Assembly: GCF_963678635.1 (NCBI RefSeq) | Contig: NC_087062.1 | Location: 76,686,349 to 76,750,348 of the forward strand | Direction: 5' to 3' | DNA length: 64,000 nt | Source: Symsagittifera roscoffensis | Taxonomy: Eukaryota; Xenacoelomorpha; Acoela; Convolutidae | Part shown: positions 30,763 to 43,130 of the stretch, piece after piece | How positions within the stretch are numbered: position 1 is the first letter of the stretch | How the letters are laid out: every line of letters begins with the position of its first letter | Notes under the pieces: generated by a model | Databases searched by the model: none | Told to the model about the DNA's origin: nothing | The model's input: the letters and a program-made list of their open reading frames with translations, nothing else | Made by a program: the position numbers and the translations under genes

Positions 30763-31720
30763 GTGTTGACATCTCGGTTTTTTTGATATAAACTTGAGCG
30801 CGTTATCTAATGGTAAATATCAATAGCTTATTTTGTGTGGATTTTAGAATGATTATTTTAATTTTTTGGCTCAGGCTAGGTCAATGGTGAGAGTGTTTGC
30901 TTCAAAACACGATAAGAATAGATACAATTTGACCAATAAAATGTTTTATTAGATGATTTTACTCTTCAAAACAGTACTTATCTACCTGAAACTTTGCTGA
31001 AACCTAATTGAAACGCACTTGAAATTTCCGAATACTTGAAAAAATTGTCAAAATCTTATTTGAAAACTGTTATGTACAATTCATAAAATTAGACTCAGCA
31101 TCTGTCCGAAAATTACCTTTTTTTAACGCTCAATGTCTCTTTTACTGCTAATTTTATGTCCTAGAGGATATGTATGTTGTGAACAACATCAATTTACAAT
31201 ATTAATTGATTCATTCAATGATTGGATTGTAAGTTGGATTTTAAGTTGAAGATTAATCAAAATTCAATTGTAAGAGTCAAAATTAAATTACTTATATCTA
31301 ATTCCAAATTGATTAAGTTAGTGTGATTTTAGAGAAATGTTCAATTTTTGCTAACTTCTTATACACTCAAATTTTGTCAAAATTTTTATCCTAGGTTCGT
31401 ATATGAAACAGATTTGGAGGAATTTTTAGTGTCACATTTCACAAGCTGTAACTGCTTCGTAAAAAAATTGCTAGTTGACCACACTTGTCTAATAATTTAA
31501 CGTTGTTTTACAATTTCATCTGTTCTAGTTTTCTATGAGCCATGTTAATTCTCACAGTTTTTTCTTCGGCGGAGCTTTAAAGTAGTTTCTCTTTGACAGT
31601 TCAAATAAATCTGAAACTTGCACGCAAAACTTTGATTACTGTTACACAATCCTGAAAAAGATCTGTTTTCAAAACATTTAATATATCGTCACATTGGAAA
31701 CCATGGTAAAAAGTTTGTTC
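30763..31720. repeat. Direct repeat block E, copy 2
   Basis: Partner of 27,041-28,000. It ends next to the integrase fragment at 31,726. The segment 30,926-31,308 differs from its partner at only a few positions. Confidence 0.7.
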
Positions 31721-31725
31721 TCAAT

Positions 31726-32064
31726 TTGCAGCACTTTGTTTCTACATTGAATTTTCGCAAAAATCGGTCTATTGGAAAATCTCTGAGCGATGTGAAAAAT
31801 GGTGGTTTCATATCAATTTTGTATAACATACAATTCATGAAAAAAACTAAACCAAAACTCAAAATTGGCCATGGAGTGAGAATTTCGAATAATGCTTATC
31901 GTTTCCGAAAAGGTTACAATCCACAGTTGACAGATGAAATTTTTAAAAATTTGGCAGTATTTACGAAAAAACCTCCTACATACATCATCAAAGATCTCGA
32001 AAAAGAAGAAATTCTGGGAAAATTTTATGAAAAAGAGCTGAGAAAAAGCTCAGATGAAAGTTAA
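31726..32064 (+). pseudogene. Maverick/Polinton integrase, C-terminal fragment
   Basis: 113 codons. The segment IGHGVRISNNAYRFRKGYNP followed by TDEIF, PPTYIIKDL and ILGKFYEKEL is the C-terminal chromodomain-like/SH3-like end of Polinton-type integrases, where 'F.KGY.PNW..EIF', 'P.TY.LKD' and 'G.FYE.EL' recur. The upstream DDE catalytic core is missing; block E repeat DNA abuts directly. Integrase joins the linear transposon DNA to the target. The fragment ends at a normal TAA, so the C-terminus itself is intact. Confidence 0.7.
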
Positions 32065-32500
32065 GTCAATTTTTAAATTACAATTTTATCGATCAGTTGT
32101 CATGGGTTCTTTTACTACTGAGCTATTTTCTAATACTTCTTTTAATTGTTATCCGAATAATAGTTTTAGTTCTTTTACAAACTTTCTACCAGAACAATTT
32201 CGTCTTAAATGAGAATGGGAGGTTGCTATTTCAGAAATGTCGTACGCTTCATCGTACCAAAACGTTACTGGGAGGAAGTTTTTTTTTGAAGATGGGCGAG
32301 AAAAATCTGAAGAAAAAAGAATGATTAAACCGATGCACATTGAATCTGGATTTAATCCAACTATTGTTGATATGGTTTTAGCCATGAATCACAAAATTCG
32401 AAAACGTATCGATTCAAACATCATTTTCAAAATCACTATATCTAGTTTTCGACTTGACTTCACTTCTGGATGCAGCTGAACAGTTGCATCATCCATAACT
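32065..32500 (+). pseudogene. Possible Maverick structural-gene remnant
   Basis: A hydrophobic segment (32,105-32,190, Leu/Ile/Val-rich) is followed in another frame by YQNVTGRKFFFEDGREKSEE and GFNPTIVDMVLAMN (32,237-32,400). The position, between integrase and protease on the same strand, fits a Maverick gene, and the second part looks like the start of a capsid-associated protein. I cannot assign it firmly. Confidence 0.3.
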
Positions 32501-32722
32501 TAGTGGAGAAAGCTTGAGATCAGAAATGTTTTTTCCAATTTTCCTTGGAGCAAGTTACGGAAGAGATAGTCTTGGGAGAAAGACTATCAAACAATCAAGT
32601 TGGCAAATTCGGAACATTTTTTAAAAGATTTTATGTTTTTTTTTGAATTTTCAGGTTCCTATAAAAATATTCTACTTTTTTTCAGACTTTTCATCGTTAT
32701 TGTCTCTGTACTATCTTTTTTT

Positions 32723-32980
32723 TCAGAGCTAAAAGTCCAGAAAAAATAGAGAATGAATTCTGTTCAATTGAAAACCCCAGACATTTCTTCAACCTAGACT
32801 GTAAAACAGTGTTCAGTAACCTTTGTCCAGTTCATAAAACTTGTGTATGGGACTTTGTTGATTCAATTACTAAATGCGTGTAAGTCAATAACCTTTCTTT
32901 CTTTATCCTAAAATACATTGTCAAACTATCAATGTCTTTGTTTTTAGATGTAAATCAGCCTACAATTGCAAAGATGGATA
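32723..32980 (+). pseudogene. Possible spliced Cys-rich exon pair
   Basis: After an acceptor-like TTTTTTTTCAG (to ~32,726), ~51 codons encode a Cys-containing peptide (NLCPVHKTCVWDF). A GTAAGT donor at 32,880 and a TTTTTAG acceptor at 32,947 would join it to KSAYNCKDG and a stop. The 67-base intron is of nematode size. It overlaps the start of the protease fragment in another frame. A chance splice model is possible. Confidence 0.25.
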
Positions 32981-33371
32981 ATTTTTCTTTTCTGAAAAAT
33001 ATTAAAAGATTTCTTCAGCTCAGGTCCAAGTACATGGGATCATACCCTTCTGATACAGTACCTCAATTAGCAAAATATTCTTTTGCAATTAATAACTCAG
33101 CCTCATGCAAGGATAGAGGCAAACACTGGATCATGATTGTTCAACTGGATAAAAGTAACTACTTTGCTGATTATTTGGGTAAAAAGTGATCAACCTACTC
33201 CTTTCTAACAAAAAACTATCGGCGAATGGTTCCTCGAAATTTAAAAAAACTGAAAATTTGTGTGAATTTCACGCAATTTATTTAGCATTCCTTCTTTTTA
33301 TTTTCTTCCAAAAGAGTTTGAAGAAAATTCATGATGTGAATGTTTTGAATTTCATAAAAAATTTTATGTAA
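32932..33371 (+). pseudogene. Maverick adenain-like cysteine protease, frameshifted
   Basis: First part (32,932-33,189): YMGSYPSDTVPQL, then SFAINNSASCKDRGKHWIMI, which carries the catalytic His in the adenain 'N.....G.HW' context, then YFADYLG for 'YFDS.G'. Second part (33,186-33,371, shifted frame): NLCEFHAIYLAFLLF, matching the 'LCG.YAIYF...' block with the catalytic Cys. The two halves are in different frames and stops intervene. Such proteases mature the capsid proteins in Mavericks and adenoviruses. It lies on the integrase strand, ~0.9 kb downstream. Confidence 0.65.
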
Positions 33372-34019
33372 ATATGCATTTTTGATTTGTAAGTATGAAT
33401 TTACTATACAATGCAGTGAATTGTTTAATTACTTATGTAATTTTTAGTGAATTGTTTAGTTACTCCTTAATTTAAGTTCCAAAAAGCATCTTTGCAACTA
33501 AACTTTTGGTGAAATATGCAGAGAATGATGATAGAACATGGATGTTGAAGTCCCACAATTGAAAAAATTAACGATAGAATAGATATATTTACGAAAATTG
33601 TAACCAACTTCTTGTAAATTGTATAATCTTCCAAAAAAATTTACGCCGAGAATGATAGAAAAAATTATCAAACAAAATTATCAGACACAAAAAAATTTGT
33701 GACACTATATCTTTCTCAGTGTAAACTTTTACCGGGGCAGAGCAATTGACAAGTTTGGATGATAATTTTTTGAAAGTTCCAGAAATTAAAACTTTTTTTG
33801 AAATATTAAACATTGCTAGATGAGCACACTCGTCTAATAATTTGACGTTGTTTTACAATTTCATCTGTTCTAGTTCTCTATGAGCCCTGTTGTTTCGCAC
33901 ATTTATTCCTTTGGCAGAGCGTTAAAATAGTTCCTCTTTGACAGTTCAAATAACTCTGTAACTTGAATGCAAGTTTTTGATTACTGTTATACAATCCTCA
34001 AAAAGATCTGTTTTTGCAT
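33372..34019. other. AT-rich spacer with a short block E copy
   Basis: No gene. 33,815-34,040 matches the right end of block E (27,720-27,960). Confidence 0.4.
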
Positions 34020-37000
34020 GGAACTGAACTCTAAAGTAAAAAATAGATAAATTAGTGGAGAATCTGTATCAATTGAACAAAATTTTTTTCTGGGAGTTAA
34101 GTTTACTTAATTGTGAAAGCCGTAAAATATCTGAATTTTCAAGTAATTTAACTCAGTCCATCAGATGACAACAAAATTTCTGATAAATTACACATAAATA
34201 CCGTATTTTTTTCGATATGATTTTTTCCGTAAGTCATAACCTATAATCTGAATTGAAGAAAAATGATCCCAAATTGATAAAAAAACAGTTTGAAGTCATT
34301 TTTTTGTCAAAAAAGTTCAAGTTAGGTCTTTTTTGGTTTTCGCTTGATCTACCGTCTTTCAATTGAATCCATTTGAACAAAAGCTTACTCAAATTTTGCA
34401 TTCAAAGACAATAAACTAGAAAACTTGTTAATGATAGCTAGGCAAAATATTTCATTTAGTCGAGGTTATTTAGACAAGATTTCTATAAAAAAGTGTCAGC
34501 CATTACGTTTTTTTTCATAAATTCAAGTATGTACGTTTTTTGCAATTGCAACATAACCGATTCGCTTTAAGAAGGCTACTATTTCAAATTTTACTATAAA
34601 AAAGTTACATCGGTTTCAATTGTGAGTTTCGCGACAATTTGAACTCGATTGTCAGAATGTAAATTTTTGGAAACTATTTTCAATTTTGTATGATTTTCTG
34701 CATTTCAATGTAATTCAAGGTTTGTTATTAATAATTTCTTCTCTAAATTGAGTTTTTGGTAGGTTATATCAATTAAAGATACTTACTAGGTAAGGAAAAA
34801 GGAATACCATTTGTTTTGAGTCTTAAATTAGATTCATGTTGATTTTTTAAAGGAATTGTTTGCTCAATGTCTACCAAAAAAATTAGTAGAAAAACTGTAT
34901 CAATTGATCAAAATTTTTTTCTGGGAGTTAAATTTACTTAATTGTGAAAGCCGTAAAATATCTGATTTTTCAAGTAATTTAAGTTAGTTCATCAAAATAC
35001 CACAAAAATTCTGATAAATTACACATAAGTATCATTACTTTTTTAATATGATTTTTTCTGTAAGTCATAACCTATAATCTGAATTGAAGAAAAATGATCC
35101 CAACTTGATAAAAACAAATTGAAGTCATTTTTTTGTCAAAAAAGTTCAACTTAGGTCTTTTTTGGTTTTCGCTTGATCTACCGTCTTTCAATTGAATCCA
35201 TTTGAACAAAAGCTTACTCAAATTTTGCTTTCAAAGACAATAAACTAGAAAACTTATTAATGATAGCTAGGCAAAATAATTCATTTAGTCGAGGTTATAT
35301 TGACAAGGTGTACTTTCTATAAAAAAGTTTCAGCCATTACGTTTTTTTCATAAGTTCAAATATGTACGTTTATTGCAATTTCAACATAACCGATTCGCTG
35401 TAAGAAGGCTATTATTTCAATTTTTACTATATAAAAAATTATATCGGCTTCAATTGTGAGTTTCACGAAAATTTGAACTCGATTATCAGAATGTGAGTTT
35501 TTGAAAATTATTTTCAATTTTGTATGATTTTCTGCTTTTCAATGTAATTCAATGTTTGTTTTTAATATTTTTTTTCTCTAAATTGAGTTTTTGGTAGGTT
35601 ATACCAACTAAAGGACTTGCTAGGCAAGGAAAAAGGTACACAATTTGTTTTGAGTCCTAAATTAGATTCATTTTGTTTTTTTAAAGGAATTTGTATGCTC
35701 AACTTCTACCAAAAAAATTAGATAAATTAGTGGAAAAACTGTATCAATTGAACAAAACTGTTTTCCGGGAGTTAAATTACTTAATTGTGAAAGCCGTAAA
35801 ATATCTGAATTTTCAAGTAATTTAACAAAATTTCTGATAAAAGCACATAAGTACCATTACATTTTTAATTTGATTTTTTCCGTAAGTCATAACCTATAAT
35901 CTGAATTGAAGAAAAATGATCCCAAATTGATAAAAACAAATTGAAGTCATGTTTCTTTGTCAAAAAAGTTCAACTTAGGTCTTTTTCGGTTTTCACTTGA
36001 TCTACCGTCTTTCAATTGAATCCATTTGAACAAAAGCTTACTCAAATTTTGCATTCAAAGACAATAAACTAGAAAACTTGTTAATGATAGCTAGGCAAAA
36101 TAATTCATTTAGTCGAGGTTATTTAGACAAGATTTCTATAAAAAAGTGTCAGCCATTACGTTTTTTTTCATAAATTCAAGTATGTACGTTTTTTGCAATT
36201 GCAACATAACCGATTCGCTTTAAGAAGGCTACTATTTCAAATTTTACTATAAAAAAAGTTACATCGGTTTCAATTGTGAGTTTCGCGACAATTTGAACTC
36301 GATTGTCAGAATGTAAATTTTTGCAAACTATTTTCAATTTTGTATGATTTTCTGCATTTCAATGTAATTCAAGGTTTGTTTTTAATAATTTCTTCTCTAA
36401 ATTGAGTTTTTGGTAGGTTATATCAATTAAAGATACTTACTAGGTAAGGAAAAAGGAATACCATTTGTTTTGAGTCTTAAATTAGATTCATGTTGATTTT
36501 TTAAAGGAATTGTTTGCTCAATGTCTACCAAAAAAATTAGTAGAAAAACTGTATCAATTGATCAAAATTTTTTTCTGGGAGTTAAATTTACTTAATTGTG
36601 AAAGCCGTAAAATATCTGATTTTTCAAGTAATTTAAGTTAGTTCATCAAAATACCACGAAATTTCTGATAAATTACACATAAGTATCATTACTTTTTTAA
36701 TATGATTTTTTCTGTAAGTCATAACCTATAATCTGAATTGAAGAAAAATGATCCCAACTTGATAAAAACAAATTGAAGTCATTTTTTTGTCAAAAAAGTT
36801 CAACTTAGGTCTTTTTTGGTTTTCGCTTGATCTACCGTCTTTCAATTGAATCCATTTGAACAAAAGCTTACTCAAAATTTGCATTCAAAGACAATAAACT
36901 AGAAAACTTATTAATGATAGCTAGGCAAAATAATTCATTTAGTCGAGGTTATATTGACAAGGTGTACTTTCTATAAAAAAGTTTCAGCCATTACGTTTTT

Positions 37001-37890
37001 TTCATAAGTTCAAATATGTACGTTTATTGCAATTTCAACATAACCGATTCGCTGTAAGAAGGCTATTATTTCAATTTTTACTATATAAAAAATTATATCG
37101 GCTTCAATTGTGAGTTTCACGAAAATTTGAACTCGATTATCAGAATGTGAGTTTTTGAAAATTATTTTCAATTTTGTATGATTTTCTGCTTTTCAATGTA
37201 ATTCAATGTTTGTTTTTAATATTTTTTTCTCTAAATTGAGTTTTTGGTAGGTTATACCAACTAAAGGACTTGCTAGGCAAGGAAAAAGGTACACAATTTG
37301 TTTTGAGTCCTAAATAAGATTCATTTTGTTTTTTTAAAGGAATTTGTTTGCTCAACTTCTACCAAAAAAATTAGATAAACTAGTGGAAAAACTGTATCAA
37401 TTGAACAAAACTGTTTTCCGGGAGTTAAATTACTTAATTGTGAAAGCCCTTAAATCACTGAATTTTCAAGTAATTTAACAAAATTTCTGATAAAAGCACA
37501 TAAGTACCATTACTTTTTTAATTTGATTTTTTCCGTAAGTCATAACCTATAATCTGAATTGAAGAAATATGATCCCAAATTGATAAAAACAAATTGAAGT
37601 CATGTTTCTTTGTCAAAAAAGTTCAACTTAGGTCTTTTTCGGTTTTTGCTTGATATATCGTCTTTCCATTGAATCCATTCGAACAAAAGATTACTCAAAA
37701 TTTGAATTTTGCAAGTAACAGTTCAAAAATCGTAACATTTCAAAAACGTATTCGCTAAGAAACATCAAAAAACTAACTTCCGATCCAGGAAACCGTCTTT
37801 TTTTGTTTTGACACTAAACTTCTAATTTTGAAGTGAGTATCTAGTTCAGATTGAAGTTTTTTTTTAATGAAAATGTTCAATGTCTAACAA
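34020..37890. repeat. Repeat array B, ~825-bp units in ~1,650-bp higher-order period
   Basis: The phrase CATAACCTATAATCTGAATT recurs near 34,240, 35,070, 35,890, 36,720 and 37,540, giving spacings of about 831, 818, 831 and 822. Alternate units match better than neighbours (for example CAACTTGATAAA in units 2 and 4, CAAATTGATAAA with GTTTCTTTGTC in 3 and 5), so an A-B pair of ~1,650 bases was itself duplicated. No coding potential. Confidence 0.8.
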
Positions 37891-38459
37891 AACTATCCAA
37901 ATTGTAATTTTTTTAAAGTCATTTGTCAGAAAACTTACAGAAGTCATGGTTCCTAATTCAGAAACCACATGTTATCCGCTTGAAGACGAGCTACTCTATG
38001 TTATTAACCAAGGAGCACTAAGCTAGGATCTTTTTTAAATGATAGCAAAGCAAAAATATTTTTATCCAATAATTTTTTGAAAAAATTCAACAAACACATA
38101 TCTTCATTTTGGGTTAAATTATTTTTTTACTGCAAATTTAACACAATAGAATCTCCGTAAGCTTGCTACCATTGCAGATATTGGTAGAAATTTGGATCAG
38201 TTTCATCGATTTTCACATTTATTTGAATTCGATTTTTGGTCGAGTTGGTCTTATCATCAATCATAACTTTTGAACAGAACCAACATTATCAAAAATGTGA
38301 AGACTTCAAAAATTTTCCAGGCTTAGTACAAAAAGTTGATTATAAAAAGTTGTCCTATTTTTCTATATTTTTAAATTTGCCTTATTGAGGAGTTTGTTTG
38401 TATGCTTCTGAGTGTAATTTCTATTACTATATAGATTTTTTCCCGTCAAGAAGAACAAT
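37891..38459. other. AT-rich, no gene found
   Basis: Only short frames and homopolymer runs. No repeat partner was noticed within the window. Confidence 0.35.
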
Positions 38460-38465
38460 TTTTTC

Positions 38466-38714
38466 TTAAGATGAACACTCAGTTTGTCGCAGCTTTATGT
38501 TCGGACACCAAAAAACTCCACAGGTTGTTGAAGGATGTCTTGACACATCTTTACGTGTATAGGCTCTACCACACTCAAAATATGCAACTCCTTCGGTTCT
38601 ATTCATCTCAATAAGTAAAGAAAGAACTTGAGAACAAATGGGGTTTTTCGAAGTTCCCAAAAGCTTTGGTAGGAGACTTAATAGAATAGCCCAAAAAAAA
38701 AACAAAAAGAGCAA
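38466..38714 (-). pseudogene. Zinc-finger-like fragment
   Basis: The C-terminal half of this 82-codon frame contains YFECGRAYTRKDVSRH followed by TTCGVFWCPN. This looks like a C2HC/C2H2 finger whose first Cys has become Tyr. The spacing is reminiscent of the finger region upstream of the Maverick polymerase at 54.4-54.6 kb, so it may be a very old fragment of that gene. Tentative. Confidence 0.25.
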
Positions 38715-38789
38715 ATTTCTTGATCAAATATTTTGAACGTGAAAGAAAATCAGAATGGATTTCAACCTTGTTGGTGTAGCTTAAAAATA

Positions 38790-39020
38790 AATCAACCAAT
38801 CTGAATGGAGCACTTCTAAGCATGAAAATGTCAAAAAAATTTGATATCAACCAATCAGAATCAAGCCTTACTAGCATACAGATGTCAGCAGTTTTGATAT
38901 CAAGCAATCAGTTCGGAGCATCACCTTTAGTGGAACTTTTATACATTTAATATAAACAAACTCAAATCGAGTTTCACTTATAGTTGAACTTTAAGCCATT
39001 TTGATCTCAACCAATCAGAC
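38790..39020. promoter_or_regulatory. Array of CCAAT motifs
   Basis: Degenerate ~50-base units each contain (A)TCAACCAATC(A/T)GA or a close form: near 38,803, 38,856, 38,904 (CAAGCAATCAG) and 38,999, with remnants at both ends. CCAAT is the NF-Y box. It lies upstream of the minus-strand fragment at 38,466-38,714, so a promoter array is plausible. A simple tandem repeat is the alternative. Confidence 0.4.
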
Positions 39021-39029
39021 TTGAGCGTT

Positions 39030-39904
39030 CCTTTTTTGAAAATTCTGATCATTTTCAACGTTAACTAATAGAATGAAGTAATCACACATAAAATTTTTAT
39101 CAAAGATCATTAGAAAGCCGATGTAAAAACACGTTCAAAATCAATCACCATTTTGATTTATTCGAAAATCATAATTTTCTTTGATTTCAATTTTGTAATT
39201 TACAGGAATTTCACTTGGTTTTCTATTAAATTTTCAATCACTCAAGCTCAGTATGGTCTATTAATTAAAAACTTTGTTCGTAAACTAGCATAAATTTTTT
39301 TTTAATCAAGTATCTTCTCCAGTGTTTTTTTTTTATTTCTCCATAATTTTGAAACAGAAATTTTTGTATCTAAAAAACTTTTTTTCTAAATTTTTTTAAG
39401 GTTTCCAGCAACAGCAATTTCTGTTTTAATAACTTTCCTAAACTATTTTGTTTTAAGAATTTCAACAAATGGCTTTGTTTTTTCCGCTACTTAACATCTA
39501 ACTTGTACTGATATAACCAATCAAAATATCAAATTGAGCAAAAATCATTGAAAACAATCAATGAAATACAGAAATATCACAGTAAAAAAAATGTTATGTT
39601 TTTGAACTAAAAAAACTTTCTTGTTTGTGTTTTTGTCCAAATAGGATAAATTGTGAATGCAAAAAGCAGTAGAACAACATGTTAAGGTTTTTTTTTCGAA
39701 AAAAAAATGTTGGAAAAGCAACTTGTACTTGGTTTATGTTCTCAGTCAATTTCGATTTAATTGTGTTTTCTGTCAAAAATTTTCTTTCTGTTTCTAGCTC
39801 TTAAAATACACTTAAGTGCAAAAAACATTTTGAACCGAAAATAATTCAATTAACATCCTACAAAGCATCACAAAGCATCACTAAATCACTAAATTTTGCA
39901 ATTA
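39030..39904. other. AT-rich, no gene found
   Basis: Short frames and T/A runs only. A direct doublet ACAAAGCATC occurs near 39,860-39,880. Confidence 0.35.
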
Positions 39905-41564
39905 TCAAAACATAAAGTCTCTCAAAACTTGGGAAAGTTCTCTGAATTCAGTCAAACTATAGCTGAAATAGGCAAATTGCTTCAAGGCTTCATTTTCCTT
40001 TATAGAGAATAGTCGAATCTGAATGAATAGGGGCTTGTTCACACTGCACTTCTTGATTGTGACACACACACTCCTTATGTCATATGTTGCTGTTTTATAA
40101 ATTTCATACAAATGCCAAGCACCTGATCCATAGTTGATTCTTTGCCAGATTTGGCTTCATCTATAGGTTCGAATCCACTGTTTTCAGCATAATGAACCTA
40201 AAATTCCGTATTGATGATATCTTCTCTCTTTCTTTTTCGCCAAGATAGACTTGCTGGGATTTTTCGAGTTGCCCAAAACCAAGTTTTTTGAGTAGTTGGT
40301 AGCAGGGTTCAAAATAAGTTTTTCACTTGTAGGATATTTGGGACCAAGCAAATCTCCCACATCTTGTTTTTTTTTGAAAACTCAAATTAAATGGGACTAG
40401 CATCTCTTTTGTAGCGAAATTTTGAATAGAAGAGTGAACGGAATCAGAGAAATGATTTTGGAGTTAAATGAAAATGAAAGTGAACAGTTGAACATGTGAT
40501 TTCCGTATATGTAAGTAGTGCCAAATATGGAACGATTTGAATGACTTTTTTAAAACATGAAAAACGTGTAGGCGTTAATTATCCTATAAAAGTCCACAGC
40601 TATCCGCAAAAACCATTCTTCCAGATGACAGCTGCCATGTGACAAGCTCTCCCTAGCTTTTATCTAGATAAAAAAATGAAAAATCACTATTTATTTTTGT
40701 TTCCAACCAGTCTTAGGAAAAGTGCATTGTAACTCAAGATTTTTGTGTGTGCGTACTCACAGTTTTTTGTTTCCGGGGAAATGCAACTTCCATTAAATTG
40801 TTTTTTAGGAACCTCTCTCAATCAAACTTTTAAAAGCTTAGAATAAAATCAATACATTTGTCATTGACTATCTTTACACTTTGTACGAACGCAGAAAAAA
40901 CACCAAGCATCGCAAGGAAATGACTCGTTGAGAAAATTTTTCTAGGGAAACATTTTTTTGAGTTCTAAGCAAAAACATTGCATCAACACACACTCTATGT
41001 TCAGCGTTTCTTAAAGTAATTGTAAAAAACAAATCTCAAATTTTGAACCTGATTTTTGAAAATAAATGATTGTTTTATTGATGATATTGGTTCCGTTTAT
41101 GGTGATTAAGTAAGCTTTATGATGAAAACCGAAACATACTATAATTAAATACTGCAATAATGTGCACTGTTGAACCTTTATAAAAACAGAACTGTTTCAG
41201 AAAAAGTCAGTTTCGAATGAGAAAGAAAAAATATTTTTCATGTCAGTAGGAAAGTGTTTTCTTTTCAACAGAGATGTCATCCTGTTGAATCATTTTTCTT
41301 TCTTTTTTGTACCTTCTATCACAAATAGTTTCATTTTTTTTCCATTCTAGTAGGGAAAATTCTGAAGGGAGTGGAAAATTTCTTCGGTTCTCTGTAGAGA
41401 GTGTCAAACTGAACCATTTCTTCAAACGCAATCATCTCTAGTAAATTATCACTTGCAAGCAAATGAAAACTATTTCCGTGTCCCACATCCGCAATTTCGT
41501 CAAAAAATTTTTCATTTGATTCATAAGAAAGCCCGTATTTTTTTCTCGAAAGTGTCTTAGACAT
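39905..41564 (-). pseudogene. Gene W, copy 1 (Maverick-associated, unknown function)
   Basis: The likely N-terminus is 41,564-41,331 (MSKTLSRKKYGLSYESNE..., FHLLASDNLLEM). The C-terminal part is 40,430-39,905, ending in VNKPLFIQIRLFS and NEALKQFAYFSYSL. The latter matches copy 2 at 59,345-59,872 on the opposite strand (GDLL..K, MDQ.L, VNKPP..HIRFF, NEAMKQVAYVNYTL). The middle contains stops and frame changes. It lies on the polymerase strand. By conservation and location I think it is a structural or accessory Maverick protein, but no domain is recognised. That the N- and C-terminal pieces belong together is an inference. Confidence 0.45.
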
Positions 41565-42599
41565 ATCAATTCTTTTCCAAGTTCTTTGTTTTGAGTTCTC
41601 TCCATTCTAAAATGTCTAAGATAATTTGCTCACTAGAATAGACAATTTTATTATAACTGAGAATCTTGATAGATCAAGTACCAATTTCATACTGGATGCA
41701 GTAACTCATTCGTTCTATTATGACATGCTTTAACTTTTGAGCGAGACTTCCGATTTTTTAAAAGTTTTCAATCTTGTTAATGGTTGAGTTTGAATGAATT
41801 GAACTGTAGAAAATTTTCAATTGAATGAAACCATTTCTTGTCAGGTGTATCTAATTGCCAACTAAAAGTAGGTTTTGCTTACATTTTCCAAAAAATGTCT
41901 GAATTGATTGTTTTTTTTTGAAAAGTTCCGGGAGTTTGATTTTAAAAAAGAACAAATTGTTTTATCAGATTGGTTATTTCTCGGTTAAAAACAATTTAAA
42001 CCAAAACTTTATTGTTAAAACGAAGGTAATTTTACAAAAAAAATTGCTAGAAAGGGAAAATTTCGTTGAAAACTACTCCTTGTTTCACAAGTTTGATTGA
42101 GCGTTTTTGTTCAATTTGAAAAAAAACAGCAACTAGTCCAAAATTGACAAATTATTTCATGAGACTCATCACCTTAGTGTTATTTGTGAAAATCTGGTTG
42201 GATGAGTTTTCAAAGTTATTTCCAGAGCTTAGAAGATTCTAGAAGTTAATGAGTAATGCCTTCATTTTCCTGGTGGAATTTTTCTACATCTTTAAATGTT
42301 CTATGGAGTTTTTGTTCAGTTTTTGATTAATCTACGAACATAAAAACTTGTTACTTTATTGCTGAAACTTTTTCCATATTGATGAATTCTAGTGCTAATC
42401 CCTATCTTAATCCCCTTTCTGATGCTATTGATTATTATAAAAACACACGTTAGATTTTTTAATAAATAAATTAAGAACAAATAATTTCATAACTTCTAAT
42501 TTTTAATAGTAAAACAGAAAGTTGTTGCAAATTTTTTTTACCTGAAATTTTTTTTTTTAATTTTTGTTGAAACTGATTTTTTCCTCAATTTTTTTAACA

Positions 42600-43130
42600 T
42601 GTTTACTAAAAATATTATGCAAAATATTGCAACATGCAAATTTATTTTGATGTTCAAGCAATGTTGCAAAATGTCTTTTATTTTTTTTGTGCAAGATTTT
42701 ATGATTTTACGGAAAAATTAGCAGAAAACTATTTTTTTTAACTCATGCATTTGCCAAAAACGCAAAATTTCATTGTAAATTTCGATTCAATCCTTTTCTG
42801 ATGTTTTGGATTGAAATACTTGCAAACATCGGATTTATGAACGATCAAATATAGAACAAAGAAATTCATAGACTTGATTATTATTCAACCATTTCATCCT
42901 AAAAATAGGAAAAAAAAATTTGCTTCTCTTAACATGCGTGCTAAAAATGTCATGGAAAATTTTGCAAGATGCAGAAATTGTTTTAAACTTTTTTAACAAT
43001 TGTGTCAAAACTATTGTGAAAAAATTTGCTAGATGCAAAAGCTGTTTTGAATTGTTAACAAATGTGCAAAAGTATGCTGTGAAATGTTTTGTAAATTGCA
43101 AAGTTAAAAAATTTTTTTAATCAGCAGCAA
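42600..43130. repeat. Degenerate ~60-base tandem repeat
   Basis: Units built around TTGCAAGATGCAAAA.TTGTTTTAAA...TTAACAA recur here and in the duplicate at 49,780-50,350. They create a small plus-strand frame in each copy, but the internal repetition suggests non-coding DNA. Confidence 0.45.

Noticed and set aside
27150-30900. tRNA-like string (GGTCAATGGT.AGAGTGTTT.CTTCAAA) near 27,160 and 30,878, suggesting a tRNA-derived SINE
   Set aside because: No convincing A/B-box pair, acceptor stem or anticodon arm could be formed.
41918-42100. 60-codon Lys/Asn-rich plus-strand frame
   Set aside because: The duplicate at ~49,120 is disrupted and the composition is that of random AT-rich DNA.
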